From positions 186,001 to 250,000 of the forward strand of contig WPIO01000220.1 of assembly GCA_009760855.2 (NCBI GenBank): 64,000 nucleotides of DNA, given 5' to 3'. The position numbers were made by a program, and so were the translations under genes. The notes under the pieces are model-generated. The model was not told the DNA's origin. It saw only the letters and a list, made by a program, of their open reading frames with translations, and made no database searches. The DNA is from Cristatella mucedo (taxonomy: Eukaryota > Bryozoa > Phylactolaemata > Cristatellidae). Positions 1 to 14,003 of this stretch are shown one piece after another; position 1 is the stretch's first letter; the number at the start of each line of letters is the position of its first letter.

Positions 1-1
1 G

Positions 2-1385
<1,384 letters not shown>

Positions 1386-2998
1386 AAACAGGATCTCCTC
1401 GAGCTGTGCCGACCAGTGCTTGAAGCAGTGACGATTCGCTGGTTGCGACTGGCCAGCGGCTTGGACAGAATGTTTGAAACGGTGCCTGAGTGCACACTGT
1501 CGTGTGTCCGAATCAAGGCGTTAATGAACTGCATTTTAGGGACCATCGGTTTTACAAAATACCTATTGTCTCACAGCTCCGCACAGGTATCGGCATTCTC
1601 TGGGGGGGGGGGTCTTTCGATGATATCACACGATCCCGTTGTGGTTTTAGGCTGCTAATGCGCTGATAGGCATCACGTTGACCAAGAGGATCATCACTTT
1701 TTTTCAAGTCCCCTGTCCACTCTGGATTTATGCATAGATGTAGCCAGAGCTAATCTGGCATACGTTGATGCATTATTAGTGACCCGACTACACACCGACT
1801 GATGTCTTGTAACTGTCGTGGGGGTTTGTCTCTCCGACGACCTGGCAACTCCGTCGTGATAGCTCAAGCCCCTTGCTACGGTTAGGTATGGCCCGGCTGA
1901 TTCTTGCAATGGCTTGTAGATTTTTGTCTTACAACGTGCAGCTGACTGGCAGCGTCGATGTATTCATGCTACTTTAATGGTTGCCAGCTTTCTCTGTGGC
2001 CCTTGCTGCAGGCTGCTGCTTTTTACTTGGCATTCCAAACTTGCTTGTTGTTGGCTCTTGCAAATTTCCGTTCTGATTTGCTGGTTACTGCACGAACGTG
2101 TGCAAGAAGTAGAACCTCACTCTAATTTCGCAAACAAGCGCTCTGCTACATCTGTTTCCTCAGTGCCTGCATTCTTGACGGTGCCCAATCGGAGCTGAAT
2201 TTGTTAGAGCCCATTTTCTGCTAACACAATGGAATTCGCCTACAGCTTGAGCCAGCAAACCGTTCGTAGGACAATGAATTAATTTATAAGGTCTTAAAAT
2301 GAATTAATTTGTAAGGTCTTTGATGAATGTAACCGTAGAACACAGATGAGCTTCAGTTGCAAGCAGGTCTTTGAAAACAGGATCCGCAGCTGAAAACAAG
2401 CTTTTGGAAGTGAACAATGAGTGGTCAGCAATTACCATGACTAATTACTGCTAGCTGCTCACGAGGTCCGTTGCTTCTGTCGGCCTTCCGCTCTTCTTCG
2501 ATTGGCTGCAGCAAATCAGCACAAATGCTTTACGAAATAGTTTTTCTTTTTTTACGGATCTGAAGTTTTCTGGCCACTTGTTTTGTTTGCTGGCTATTTA
2601 CTCCACAGCACCAGCAACACTCGATGTTGATAACTTTTCGGCATTCCCTTCTATAAGTAAAACTCTCTTCTGCTAGCTACAAAAAGCTACTGAAATCGAC
2701 TTGATATGAACAAATAGAAGGGGTTTTTCCAGTAGCTAGGAATGCCAGTGACTCCTAGCATTTTTGCCATAGCCTGCGATTTAAAATTAAGATGGTTAAG
2801 GAAATGAGCATGCCTAAGCAATTTCCGTAGCAGATGGAGAACCATATCTCAGGATCGGCTTCTTTAAGCTGAGACTAAGCCATATGAGTGTTTCTATAAA
2901 CTTGTTTTAAAAGCACTCATCACTACCATGCAAACACACTCAAGATCGCTTGTTCGTAGGACCCCCCAGCTTGCTACACTCACTGAATCATAGGAGCT
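1386..2998. other. Katanin 3' flank, no gene seen
   Basis: Probably 3' UTR followed by intergenic DNA. I see no conserved protein on either strand. It holds a G homopolymer run near 1602-1612 and a 22-bp unit repeated at 2274-2295 and 2299-2320 with one mismatch. Confidence 0.5.
2274..2320. repeat. Two-copy short tandem repeat (22-bp unit)
   Basis: The unit begins ATGAATTAATTT and ends AAGGTCTT. Two copies occur 25 bp apart and differ at one base. Possibly a local slippage product. Confidence 0.75.
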
Positions 2999-3153
2999 GA
3001 TTTAACCGACACGTTTGTATAGCGACAGAAGAGCCTTTACAGCTATCACCACTGCTTGCAGCATCATTAAAGGATCGTCCACAGCCGGATTCGAACCCAC
3101 CATCTCGGAAGCCAGGTCGTGAAAAGCCTTACCTAGTGTGCCATCATGGCTCA
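2999..3153 (-). mobile_element. SINE-B copy
   Basis: tRNA-derived SINE on the minus strand. Its RNA polymerase III box B reads (reverse) as the complement of GATTCGAACCC, and box A lies in the GGCTCAC..GG segment near 3130-3153. The body matches the shared GCGATCCTTT / GGTGATAGCTGTAAAGGCT / AAATCAGCT segments of the other copies. Confidence 0.8.
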
Positions 3154-3401
3154 CCAAAAACATGCACAAGTAAGCAGAGCACAAAAGTGCGTTCACTGTG
3201 ACGATAAACAGAAGCTTGTTGCAGTTGGTAATGAGTTTAAAGCATTTGAATGTTAGTAACTCAAGTCGTTGTCTCCGCGGGATTCGAACTTAGTTTAGTG
3301 ACCATAGCCAGAGAGGGTGGAGAGACAGGAGACCCGAAATAAAACTAATTCAGATAGGTAGGCCGGAGTAAGAGCCCAGAAAAAACGTGGTTGGGATCTT
3401 T

Positions 3402-3541
3402 TAATATAATTAATTCATAATGCTTCAAGGTCACGTAACTTGGTCGGCATCTATGCGCTTTGCATATGCCGACGTGCTCGAGCCTGCAACCACTGTCGAT
3501 AAATGGGAGCACCTAATCCCCGGATTAAACCAAAGTGGCAT
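3402..3541 (-). mobile_element. SINE-A copy, degenerate
   Basis: Minus-strand relic recognised by the order of tRNA-like head (GGTTTAATC..GGATTAGGTGCTC), box-B core GGCTCGAGC, GCATATG link and an AT-rich tail ending in AATTAATTATAT-like sequence. The hairpin tail is eroded. Confidence 0.6.
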
Positions 3542-4036
3542 TGTTGAAGTCAATTAGCCGCTTGACGGGCAGTCACTGCAGATTGGCGAACGGTTGAATA
3601 ACGTCCGGATCAAGGTTTATGAGATTTAATCCTGTCTGGCGAGTTTTGAACCAGCTGTCAGTGCGTTATTTTGCAGGTTGGAGGACCTGCTTGTGCAGTA
3701 TTGTAGAACTCTAATTGGAATGTCATAAATTCAAGGATAAGCTAGGCCGGGATGTCATCAATATAACCCTAAATTTCTTTAGGCCGTTGAAAGTGGACAG
3801 GCTTAATTGCGGACTTGGTGTCCTCTAGTGAAAGAGGACACCTAGCTTACGGGTGGAGGCTGCATGAGATGTGCTGGTAAAGCCGTTTTAGAGAGTTATG
3901 CTTTCTACTTTCAGCAACGGTTGATTTCTGGCCCTAATGTGTACGTTTAATGAATGAAAGTTAATCTCTAACTCTAGTTGCCAGAGATGTATCTACATTT
4001 TCCAGGCATTGATCACATTAAGAGCCGCTTAAAGAT

Positions 4037-4186
4037 AAATATAAAATATAATTCATTTAAATAGTGCCCCAAGAGAACTTAATCTCTATTCAGGCGCTTC
4101 ACATATGCCTCGGGGCTCGAGCCCACGACCTCAGTCAGACCTTGGTCGGGGCGAGCACCTTAACCGCTAGACCAAACCAGCTCGGC
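4037..4186 (-). mobile_element. SINE-A copy, nearly complete
   Basis: On the minus strand it reads GCCGAGCTGGTTTGGTCTAG (box A), then box B GGCTCGAGCCC, then the hairpin tail GCGCCTGAATAGAGATTAAG..CTCT..GGGGCAC and a TGAATTATAT end. It is one of the best-preserved copies in the window. Confidence 0.9.
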
Positions 4187-5429
4187 ACAAGGATGGCATG
4201 CAGTTGAACCCACGCTCGCTTTTTAATATGAGCTGAATGCTGCACTATTTCCTTCGAATAGTTTATGGCCAAATACAAAAATAAGCTTTAGATCATCTAG
4301 CAAAACACACTAGCAGGTTTTTATTACTAATGCGTTTCATTTTCGAGATTATTGCAAAGTGCTAAAAGCACATGGGTCGACCGACGTCGTGGACTGTTTT
4401 GCACTATATTTCCACGGCAACAGTTACCTTATCTAGCAGATGTACTGCAGCAAGTTTTTTGTACTTTCAGTCAAGATAAATGCAACAGTGCTTCGCAGTG
4501 AAGGTTCATTCTTCGAGCTTCAAGTATGAGTTGCAGAAGTTTTGTATGAAATGTTGATGACTAAGTAATTTGTAATATTGGACTCTAGTCGATCTGAAAA
4601 GTCTAAGGAAGAAAATTGAATTGTGCCACTACGTATAATCGGTCTTCAATTTCACAAGCCGCTAACTGATTTCCCTTCTTCCTCATCGATGTCTTAATTT
4701 AATAGCTTGAGGTCAGCCAAAAGCATCACTGTTTATAGGCCATTATAAAATAGCTAAGTGTGGGAATAATGAATAATTCAAAGTATTGCTTTGCAGCTGT
4801 CTCCAGACTTTATATGAAACAAATCCAAGCAAAAATGCAGATTCGCCTGTACAATTGTAATAGATTAGCTAAAGCCTGCCGACCAATTAGCATGGGGGGC
4901 AGGTCCTTCCTATGAGTGACCCAACGGTATGCTAACCTGTTATTTTGAGTGCTTTTCATCATTAAGAGAATATTATGCAACTCTCTCTTGAATACACTCC
5001 TCTACTGTCAAATATGCCATAGTGCGAGTTTCCGCTGCCTGAGGTCTGCCAAGCTAATAGCACCCGATAGATCGGTCTTCATGCGAATCCAAGTTACAGT
5101 CTAGTTCATCTAACAGTGTATGCGAAATCAACTTGACCACCGTGAGCCTGAATTGCCTGCCGTAGAGATGGGTAACAAGCAAAAAGCCCCGAAAAATGAA
5201 AAAATACTGGTCTTACAGGTAAGATTTTGCTGTCGCCTGACAGAAGCTGTACTCGGGCACGCGTGAGTGAGTCAAAGCCACTAGATAACTACAATGGTAG
5301 TGCCTTTGGTTAGCGCGATATGAGAGAACTAAAATATTGCTATAAGAACTTCACATAAAGGCTGGAAATGTAGGAGATAATCTGATCGGAAAAAGCTTGT
5401 GGGAAATATTTAAAAGCCTGACTTATATA
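4187..5429. other. AT-rich intergenic DNA, no gene seen
   Basis: No conserved reading frame, RNA gene or repeat was recognised here on either strand. Confidence 0.4.
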
Positions 5430-5550
5430 GCACCCGAATATTCAAGGCTATCGTCACCGCTAGCAAAAGTTAATTAAGGATTGTCAGAGCAGCACTCGAA
5501 CCCACGATCTCGGTCGTTAAGTGCGAAAACTAACCTCATTGCTGAGACCG
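5430..5550 (-). mobile_element. SINE-B copy, degenerate
   Basis: Reverse complement gives a box-B-like GGGTTCGAGTGCTG, then the GACAATCCTTAATT and GCTAGCGGTGACGATAGC segments typical of SINE-B. Confidence 0.6.
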
Positions 5551-6540
5551 TGCAGTAAAAATATTTGCACAACAGGATCGGCCGGCGCTTTGAAAGCTCG
5601 ATCTCATCAACTGAATGGGTGTTGCCTTTTGATAAAGTTCAATTGGTATGCATTTCCTCTGGACTTCCTACCGATGACGATAAAGTTTATTGAAATATTT
5701 CTGTAGCGCGGCACTGTCTTATAGTGTGTCCAGGGTTTGATGCATCCTGCTGACGGCTCTGCTAAGCGACACTATTACTATTATTGTTCTTTAACCGGCG
5801 AATATTCACATCCAATTCTTCGCCAAGACAAGTGATTCAGAGAGCGCATCCTTGCGTGAGGCGCTTAAGACGCAACGAAAGGTTAATTAATAAACATCCA
5901 TTGCTCTGGCGTTAGCTTAACCCACTGCGAGAGACGTACAAAATCCATGCACAGCAGTCCGCCGCCGTACTCAGCATTTCTTCTGCTTTCCGTCGGCACG
6001 GCTTCGCTACGAGAGCCGCCGCAGGATTCTTTTCGGCCGTGGTGGCTTCTGGACGGAGCGATTTTCAGGGCGTATCCAATGTGGCGTGCTTGCGCCAATT
6101 GATTTGCTTCCAAGCTGAATTTTTTGAATGTCTTTGACCATTCAGGTGCACTGAGGACCAATTGCTTCGCAAAATCGAAGGCGAAATTTCTCGCGGCCCC
6201 ACGAAATAGTTGGCACCGCTTTGCTATCGGCACCTTGACCTTTGTTGTTCCGACCTGGCGACGCTAGCGACTTAAACGGAGTGCCGGCTCTTTTCAGCTC
6301 GACCTGGGAGATCGCTGAGTCGAATAAGAATGCCAATTTCGGCGTTTGGCGAAGCGTACGGGCCGCCGTGGATGTTTCCGGAGCTCGAAACTTCGCACGC
6401 ACTTGTGGCTTTGTGACTGGCGGCGGCCCACCTAGCGCTGGGTTGTAGCCAGCTAGTTGTGCTGCCGAATTGCTTGGGCACAGAGCCTCTCGGTCTCTGA
6501 GCACCGTCCGCCCGCTACTCCGGCGGGGGTGATAGGGCTT
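5551..6540. other. Unassigned stretch
   Basis: Two overlapping minus-strand open frames (5883-6233 and 6142-6504) lie here in different phases. Neither resembles a family I know, nor do they join into one frame, so no gene is called. Confidence 0.35.
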
Positions 6541-7053
<513 letters not shown>

Positions 7054-7074
7054 TCGGATACCTTTCCTTTGGGG

Positions 7075-8250
7075 TGCGGATGGCGGAGAAGGAGGCGGTG
7101 ACGTTAGCTGCAGCAGAAAGACCGGGCAGCAGAGGCTGCTCCGCGTCCCCTCGCTTTCGCGGTTTTTGTAGTGGCTTCCCTCTTGCGTGCCGAGCCCTGA
7201 ACCCGGCCATCGCCCGGGCTTTCCCGGTCATCGAGTCCCACGCAAGCCGCGTTACGAGCTTTGCTTTTAGTACGGTCCGGGCAGCGAGCCAAGGACTCCG
7301 GGCCCTGCGACAAATGCGAGCCTCCGGCACCGGAAATGACGCAGTGGAGGGCCCAGTCGGTTGCGATAGCCACGTACACTTCTTTGTCCGGCGATGCAGT
7401 GGTTGCCGCCAAGTCGAGGGCGTGCTCCCAACGCGCGCCCTCGCCACTTTCGCTGCTGCAGCGAGCCCGGTGGCCCGAGCGGAGCCTCGGGGTTGGCCCC
7501 AGCCGCCGCGGAGGCCGGCGCTCGCCCGACCGACCACTGGGCGGAGCAGCGCGCGCAGCCCGTGCGGGTTAGAGCGAGGCCCGCGTGCAACTACTGCGGG
7601 CATCGATCGAGGGTCTACTGCGTCGCCGCAAATTGGGCGTAATGGAGCGCGCCGTGCAGTCCGGCCGCCCGAGCGACGCTGCCGCCGCTGCCGTCCGACG
7701 AACTAGCGCTAGCGAGGTAAGCGCTCTCGCGGCAAGCGTTCTCACGGCCGGCGTCGAGCTGCGTTCCGCCTTACGTTGGGCGAGCGCCACCCCCCTCGAC
7801 GCGTGACGCGCGCCGTCTGTGGGATGCGCCCTGCGCTCGGCGACAGGACGAGCGCTAGCCCTGAGTGGCGCAGTTGGGTCGTGCCATTTTCGCTTCCTAA
7901 CTCGGACGCTCGGTCGCTGACTCCTGCTCGTCGGCAGCAGCGGCAGTAGTAGTTGTGGTAGCTACCGCTATCGCCCTAGCTCGCGGCAGCAGCGGCTCGC
8001 CCTGGCGGCAGCTTTTCCGGTCATGAGTGGCAGCCGTCTGTGGCGACGGTGCGGCACTACCTACCCCCTATCCCGAAGGAGAGGGGCGCCGCTAGCGATT
8101 TACGTCATCTGCCATTGGCATAGTCGCCGGATCGATGCCTCTACGGCGCCTAGCGGGTGGGCTCGAAGCAGCGCGCCTTGTCGGCACATTACTCCGCTAG
8201 TAGGCGCCAGGTCGGCGAGATGCTCTTCTGAAACGGCGGCGTTCTAGATC
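7075..8250 (+). promoter_or_regulatory. GC-rich, CpG-dense block, possible 5' end of a gene
   Basis: Base composition changes sharply to GC-rich with many CpG dinucleotides right after the CT array. It contains an ATG exon candidate with a good splice donor at 7716/7717. This is what a promoter plus 5' UTR could look like, but no core promoter motif decides it. Frames crossing it on both strands look like noise. Confidence 0.35.
7642..7716 (+). CDS. Candidate first coding exon (possibly of the GAS2-like gene)
   Basis: An ATG at 7642 opens 25 codons (MERAVQSGRPSDAAAAAVRR and five more) that run exactly into a strong donor, GAG|GTAAGC, in phase 0. The GAS2-family exon at 15.6-15.99 kb needs an upstream start. 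One of its possible acceptors (CAG ending 15602) is phase-compatible with this donor. The link is inference only: the peptide is low-complexity and has no family signature, and the intron would be 7.9 kb. Confidence 0.3.
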
Positions 8251-8429
8251 GACTAGATTGTGGCTTCCGAGATATTTAATATACGTGGATTCCGGAATTA
8301 TGAGATTAGGAACATGTAGTGCGATAATCTACGGTTAGACGACGTAAAATCCGAAGTCGTGCAAAAGTCAGTTAGTTGTGGTCTTGGGATTTGAGCCAGG
8401 TAGGCGCTTCGCTCATAGCATGTGGGCCG

Positions 8430-8600
8430 TGGTGACACTACGTAGGCGATTGCCTTTAACGACCTCGGTCCCGTGGTCGTTGGTTCGAATCCTGCAGTTG
8501 GCAATTCTATATTGTTGCCGCAATCGGCGGCGATGGCCGCAAAGGCTCTTCTGTCACTACGCAAAAGAGGCTGTTGATTTAGCTAGTATTTTTTTAGTAT
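8430..8600 (+). mobile_element. SINE-B copy
   Basis: Begins at GCCGTGGTGACACTACGTAG, has an exact box B GGTTCGAATCC at 8482-8492, then ATTGTTGCCGCAATCGGCGG, GGCTCTTCTGTC, AAAGAGGCTGTT and the AGCTAGTATTTTT end. A good copy of the family. Confidence 0.85.
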
Positions 8601-9898
8601 TATTGAGCAGGCTCGGAGTAGTGCTCTAGACTTGAGCCAGGAAGGAGCCAAGTTCTAGATACTGAGACGGGCGGACATTGCGCCCGAGGCTTTTCGAAGG
8701 TCAGCCGTTCAGTGGCGCTCTCCGGGCGTCGCGGAGCAGTTGCAGTACCCCGCGGCTGATGTTTGTCGCTGTCGCTGGCCGGATTTCTCTACGCTATGCA
8801 CGTGGACTTATTACCTTTCGGTACGGGCGCCGCTCGTCGTTGCTTCGGTACTGTCTGTGTCTGTGTCTTGTCTGTGCTTCGGTACTGGCTTTCGGCGTGC
8901 GCCGGCGTGTGCGTCGGTGCTGCTCCCACAAGTCGAGAAAGAAGCGACTTTCCCTTAGATCGACAGCATTCATTAGCAGATAGCCTTAAAAAGCCTGTGC
9001 GATAGCTCTGGTGACATGTAAGCGAGGTAGCAGGAAGTGAGTTGTCATTGTTATGAAATCATGCTTCCGGAGCTATTCGTAAGCTCGCTCGTCCGCCATC
9101 GTGCACCCGGACAGCTCGTGGTGTAGGCACAGGGTGAAGCAGAGGAGCCATAAGTTGACCTTGACCATTCGAATCCGAAGCGGAGAAGCGCGTTCGGCGA
9201 CTTAAGAATCCAACGCACACCCTTGTGTCGGCAAAATAAGTGAAGATCAGCTAATTAAAAAGCCTCATATATGGTGACAAGAGAGTTTTAATAGCTGCAA
9301 CTTCCGCTTGCGCTAAATCAAGAATGCAATAAAGAAATTCCCCATGGGCTGTTGGAACCGGCGGCGCACATATCTGTACTAGTTCGTGGCTGTCCGTTCT
9401 TCGCCGAGAAATCGCACCGACCGCAGGCCTGGTGGCTGCCTAAGTGTCATACATTAGCGAGGCTATAATTTCACTCAAAACATCAAAAACCCGAAACGGT
9501 TCGTGTGTGCCTCCACAAGAACAGCCGCCGCGGAGACACTGTCACGAAACAATTCATTATCAGATTAAGGATGCCACTGCCCCTTCGCAAGCCGGATTGG
9601 ATCCCGGCAAAAGTAAGAATAGCATTGGTATATCGCAATGCTAGAACTAGTTTTGCTTCTTAGCACTTCAAATTATGTGGAAAAGGGAATGTGAACTGAT
9701 GTAATCATAATAAAGTACGCAGCAATGAGCACGTTCGGATAAATCACCTGACGGGGCATTGTTTTTAAGAGCAAGTGAGGTTTCTAACATTCTTTTAAGC
9801 TCCCGTTTTCAATCGGATGACGGATTGTCAGTCACGAATGATATCCAGATTTGGAAGCGTAGGAAGTGAAGGCAACGTCTCAAAAGGACATGAAATAG
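8601..9898. other. Intergenic DNA, no gene seen
   Basis: Several short overlapping frames occur in the GC-rich left part (8.68-9.0 kb) without recognisable content. An AATAAA hexamer at 9328-9333 has no assigned transcript. Confidence 0.35.
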
Positions 9899-9970
9899 TA
9901 ATAATAATGGCAATGCATATGTTATAGCGTCCTCAGAGAACTTAGTCTCTTTCTAGTCACTTCACGTTTG
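9899..9970 (-). mobile_element. LINE-A 3' terminal fragment
   Basis: Minus-strand copy of only the terminal hairpin (AGAGACTAAGTTCTCTGAGG) plus an ATT-type tail, a severely 5'-truncated insertion. Confidence 0.65.
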
Positions 9971-10322
9971 CTATAAACGAAGCATGATCGTATCATTATT
10001 GGTAGAAATCGGCTGGCGTTGCAGCTGAACGACCCAGCTAGAGCAGCTGGTGGAATAATAAGCCCGAGAGAAATTATTTTTAAATAGTCAAAGTGAAAGA
10101 ATGAAGAGACCTAAAAGTATGTGACGGGATCATTAAAGATACGTACTACTAACGTTAAGCAAGTGTAGATTGGTGATAAGTGGTGTGCTGCGGCGGTTGC
10201 AACAGACGACAAGCCTAGCTGCCGACTTTTGCCCCAATTTTATGCGTATTCAAGTAAGTGTCTTGGAAAAAGTACAGAAGTCCATGCAGGTTGGGTCAAA
10301 TCACGGATCAACCTGGCTGTTG

Positions 10323-10364
10323 TATATCCTTGACAGGCCTGAATATATCCTTGACAGGCCTGAA
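10323..10364. repeat. Perfect 21-bp tandem duplication
   Basis: The unit TATATCCTTGACAGGCCTGA plus A occurs twice head to tail (10323-10343 and 10344-10364) with no mismatch, indicating a recent local duplication. Confidence 0.9.
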
Positions 10365-10696
10365 TCGCAGCGCGCACGCACAATGATTAGTGATATTGAT
10401 ATTCCACGTGATATGAAATACCGAATAGCCTTAGTAGATTGACATCTGCAGCAATGCCAAAGCGGGTAGCACAGTGCAACGAACGCTGCCTTTAGCTTTG
10501 TTGTTTTGGATGGCCTCGCTTAACCTCTGCGTGTGAAGCACTTAGCAAAGCACCGCGTAAAGAAAGGTGCGTTGGCTGCCCGAGCCGCCCACATCATCTT
10601 TGAGCCATAGGCGACTGACAAAGTCGCCAGGTAGTGCTGCAGCCCTGGGCTGAGGCTCGTCGTTGAGTTGGCAAATGCTGAGATTAAATAAAAGAA

Positions 10697-10828
10697 AATA
10701 TAATTCATTTATATAGCGCCCCAAGAGAACTTAATCTCTATTCAGGCGCTTTACACGTGCCTCGGGGCTCGAGCCCACGACCTCGGTCGGGGCGAGCACC
10801 TTAACCGCTAGACCAAACCAGCTCGGCG
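10697..10828 (-). mobile_element. SINE-A copy
   Basis: Minus-strand copy with box A (CTGGTTTGGTCTAGCGGTTA), box B (GGCTCGAGCCC), the hairpin tail and the TGAATTATATTTTC end. It lacks about 10 bp between the boxes compared with the 4.1-kb copy. Confidence 0.9.
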
Positions 10829-11060
10829 AGATTCAGTCGCTTTGGGTGCGACATTGCTCCTGCGGCTTTGTCTGCTGGCTGAGATCGTGCGTCAAGTGAA
10901 CGCTCGCCCCCTCCTCTTGCTCCGTCTTCAGACCATTCAAGGTAACGATAGCACTTGACGTCACATTCGATCAGGGTGACCTCTGGTGTTAGCTCCCTGA
11001 AATCTAGCATCTCCGTCACTTCGTTAGCAGTAAAACTTCCTCGCACTAGCGCCGTTTAAA

Positions 11061-11145
11061 TTAATAATAATAATAATAATAATGTACTTGATAAAGCGCC
11101 CTCATAGAACTTAATCTCTTTCTAGGCGCTTTACGTTGCATGACC
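11061..11145 (-). mobile_element. LINE-A 3' terminal fragment with (ATT)n tail
   Basis: Contains (TAA)n on the plus strand, then the complement of CTTTATCAAGTACATT and the AGAGATTAAGTTCTATGAGG hairpin. Only the 3' end is present. Confidence 0.8.
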
Positions 11146-11958
11146 GATCATAATTTAATAATGTTTCAGCCATTATTTATCCGTATTTCATTTAAATGCT
11201 CTTTACTCGGGGGCCCGAAAAATGACTAGGATAGGAGGAATTTCCTACCGGATAGGAAGCGCACCTACCGCAGCTAGTGCCCAGATTTGTTCTTTAACTC
11301 AAGCTACAGCAAGGAAATTACGGACACAGAGAAGAAGTGCATGTTCAATTTTACATCCTGCTAACCAAACGAATGCGTGTTTCTCCTTCTCGTATTATAT
11401 CTCGCTTTGCTTGATGAGACCGAGGAAACGCGACGGAATGGCTTCGACGAGTGCTAGATGCGGTCGATCTTTTGTGGAGGGCTTTGGTAGCTATTTAATT
11501 AAAATCAATCAACGTCTGATGAAGATCGGCATGCTCCTCTGATGACTTTATTAAGAATGATTATCTGTCGCGACCAGGGTCTCGTACTCATTAAACGGGG
11601 CCACACTGCTCGACGGCTTAGCGTCAGCTTTCAAAGCAGAGCCAATGCTTCTACTGCCTCGTAGTAGAGCTCTCCGATGGTGTCTATGAGTTAGGGTCAA
11701 GGAAATGGGGAAATCGTTGCGTAAGTAATGCTGGTTACTGTGCTTATGATTTAACTAGCTGGCAGGACTTGTAACGATGGCTTATACGCGTTTCCCGTCT
11801 CAAAAAAGTTCCCATACGCCTCCGAGACGTGAAAGACGCATTCTAATAGCTTAGGTGGATATACGCCTGATAGAGCCCCTCTCTTTCACATTCAGTGCAA
11901 TTGGTCATACAAATTTGCTCCAACAACTTATACCTGTGCCGAATAGGTATCTTGCAGA

Positions 11959-12625
11959 GTAATGTAATGTCTCTGTCTGTAACTCCACAAAGTCATAAAG
12001 ACCATGTGGGTGTTACGCAGGAGAGTTTTGTATAGCGCATTCACAGCCTAAGCGGCTTTCGGTACACAATCGGTAGCCAACAGACTTCGTCTCACGCAAC
12101 AAAGAGAAAGTGGGAAGCATAACAGATTCAGGAGAGCAGTTGACGTAGTGAGTAGCATGGAAGTAGCAGCTCAGGACCGCTGAAAAAGATGTGCCATAGT
12201 CGGCATTAGGAGAGCAGTTGTCGTTGCCTAAGAATTGTGGAAGTGAGTTCCACAGTCTAGGACCTGCAGAGCCTAAAGCTTCTGTCGCCAACGGTCTTTA
12301 AGCGGAGGAATGGGACAGCTAATTTATTGTCCACAGAGGACCGGAGGGCGCGAACAGGCTGAAACTGATGCAGCAGTTCAACTAGGTATGAAGAAGCCAA
12401 GCCGTGGCGGGCCTTGTGGGTCAGCGTAAGAACTTTGCTCTGTATCCGTTGCTCAACCGGCATCCATCCTAGCTCTTTTAGCAAAGGAGACTCGTGCTCA
12501 AATCGCTGGGACTTGAAGACTAGCCTTGCAGCCATATTCACAGTCTGCTGCAGTGGCCTAATAGCTTTCTTTGGCAGCTCAGCCAAAAGGGAATTACAAT
12601 AATCAAGCCGAGACAGAGCTAAGGA
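11959..12625 (-). pseudogene. LINE-B copy, reverse-transcriptase C-terminal remnant
   Basis: Minus-strand fragment encoding the segment after the RT catalytic core: [40 protein letters not shown], and then [14 protein letters not shown]-like sequence. The reading frame breaks near 12290, where the coding sequence shifts phase. The 3' end at 11959 has the family's terminal hairpin and ATTAC-type repeats. 5'-truncated and inactive. Confidence 0.88.
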
Positions 12626-13331
12626 GTGCTAATCTCTCTCGTTTTTTTCGCGTTTAATGATCTTCCCTCAAAGTGTATTATTACCATAATTAGCTAAATT
12701 ATCAGTATTTATATCAAGCCATTCTTCCTCAATGAAGAATAAAAATAATAGAGCCTAGAATGAATGTTTTAATTCCAAACGTTGAATTAGGTTGAGCGCT
12801 GTGCAAAGACGGTTTATAAACATGTACAGGTAAGTGAAAGCACTCCTATACAGGCTCAGTATTGCAGGCTGTAAAGCTCGTTTGCACCTCAAATTCACTG
12901 GCGTGTGTACTTTCGTGTATGTGTTGCATAACCGGCAAGTAAAAAATGAAATCACGACGAAATATGGAGTGTATAATGAAGGGATATCAGTAAGCGCATC
13001 AAATCGTAGCCCTAACAAGATATACAAGCGAAGTGGCTGCAAGTTTTTTTGGCTGCTGAATTGTGCGAAACGAATCCCTGGTAAGCAAAGCATGCCAAGC
13101 ACCTATACAGTTCTAGTCCACCGTTGAATGAAGAAAATATCCGAACTAATTATGATCGATGCACATTTAGAAGAATAAAAACCGTAAACGAGCAGCAAAA
13201 ATCTTATCTGAAGCAAAAATTCAGAGACGGACACGTTACTGCATCTTCAGCCTGCACGAGTAGTCCGAACCAAGTCCATATGAAGGTCCGTCCTTAGTGT
13301 GTGGGGAGCTGACGAATTGCCGTGACTTTTG

Positions 13332-13475
13332 CCGTGCTGGTTTGGTCAAGTGGTTAAGGTGCTCCCCCGACCAAGGTCTTGCTGAGTTTGTGGGCTCGAG
13401 CCCCGAGACATATGTGAAGCACCTGAATAGATATTAGGTTCTCTCGGGGCGCTATACAAATGAATTATATATTTG
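13332..13475 (+). mobile_element. SINE-A copy
   Basis: Plus-strand copy starting GCCGTGCTGGTTTGGTCAAG, with box B GGCTCGAGCCC, then the CACCTGAATAGATATTAGGT hairpin and a TGAATTATATAT end. Confidence 0.88.
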
Positions 13476-13639
13476 TAAAATAAACTTCAATATTGCATTA
13501 GTTTTCGATGGCACATCGTGGTAATTTAGTGAACGTGCCTGCAGAATACTTATGGTAGCTGTATGTAGGTTCAATTATAATTAAGATTTCCACACTTTGT
13601 GAGAGCCTTGTTGTCAAGATTAGAAATTGTCCATTATTG

Positions 13640-13832
13640 CACACTATGTCAGGCGGTTGCTTTTCACGACCGACGTCCCGAAGTCGTGGGTTAAAACCTC
13701 GAAGTGGGAACTTTATTACTTTACTACTTTTACCTACTTTGTTGCCGCTGCAAGCCGTGGTGATTGCCGTAAAGGCTTTTTTGTCGCTATACAATAGAGG
13801 TTGTTAAATCAGCTAGTATTTTTATAAGTGCG
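13640..13832 (+). mobile_element. SINE-B copy with a short internal insertion
   Basis: tRNA-like head with box B decayed to GGTTAAAACCTC, then an ACTTTATTACTTTACTACTT insertion, then the usual TGTTGCCGCTGCAAGCCGTG, GCTTTTTTGTCGCTATACAA and AAATCAGCTAGTATTTTTAT blocks. Confidence 0.8.
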
Positions 13833-13924
13833 ATACTATGGTTTGTAGTAGTAGTATGATCATTTTCCTAGTTTTAAATAGAAGCCAGATTTTCTGTACA
13901 TTTCCCAAAGGTGTAGTAATACCA

Positions 13925-14003
13925 TTTCCTTTGCAGCAATGTAAGGCGCCTGGAAAGAGATTGAGTTCCCCGAGGGCGCTTTATTAAGTGCATTATTATC
14001 ATT
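13925..14003 (+). mobile_element. LINE-A 3' terminal fragment
   Basis: TTTGCAGCAATGTAAGGCGC leads into the hairpin (AGAGATTGAGTTCCCCGAGG) and CTTTATTAAGTGCATTATTA. Only the 3' end is present. Confidence 0.8.

Noticed and set aside
5883-6504. Overlapping minus-strand ORFs as a gene
   Set aside because: Different frames, no recognisable motif and no splice signals that connect them.
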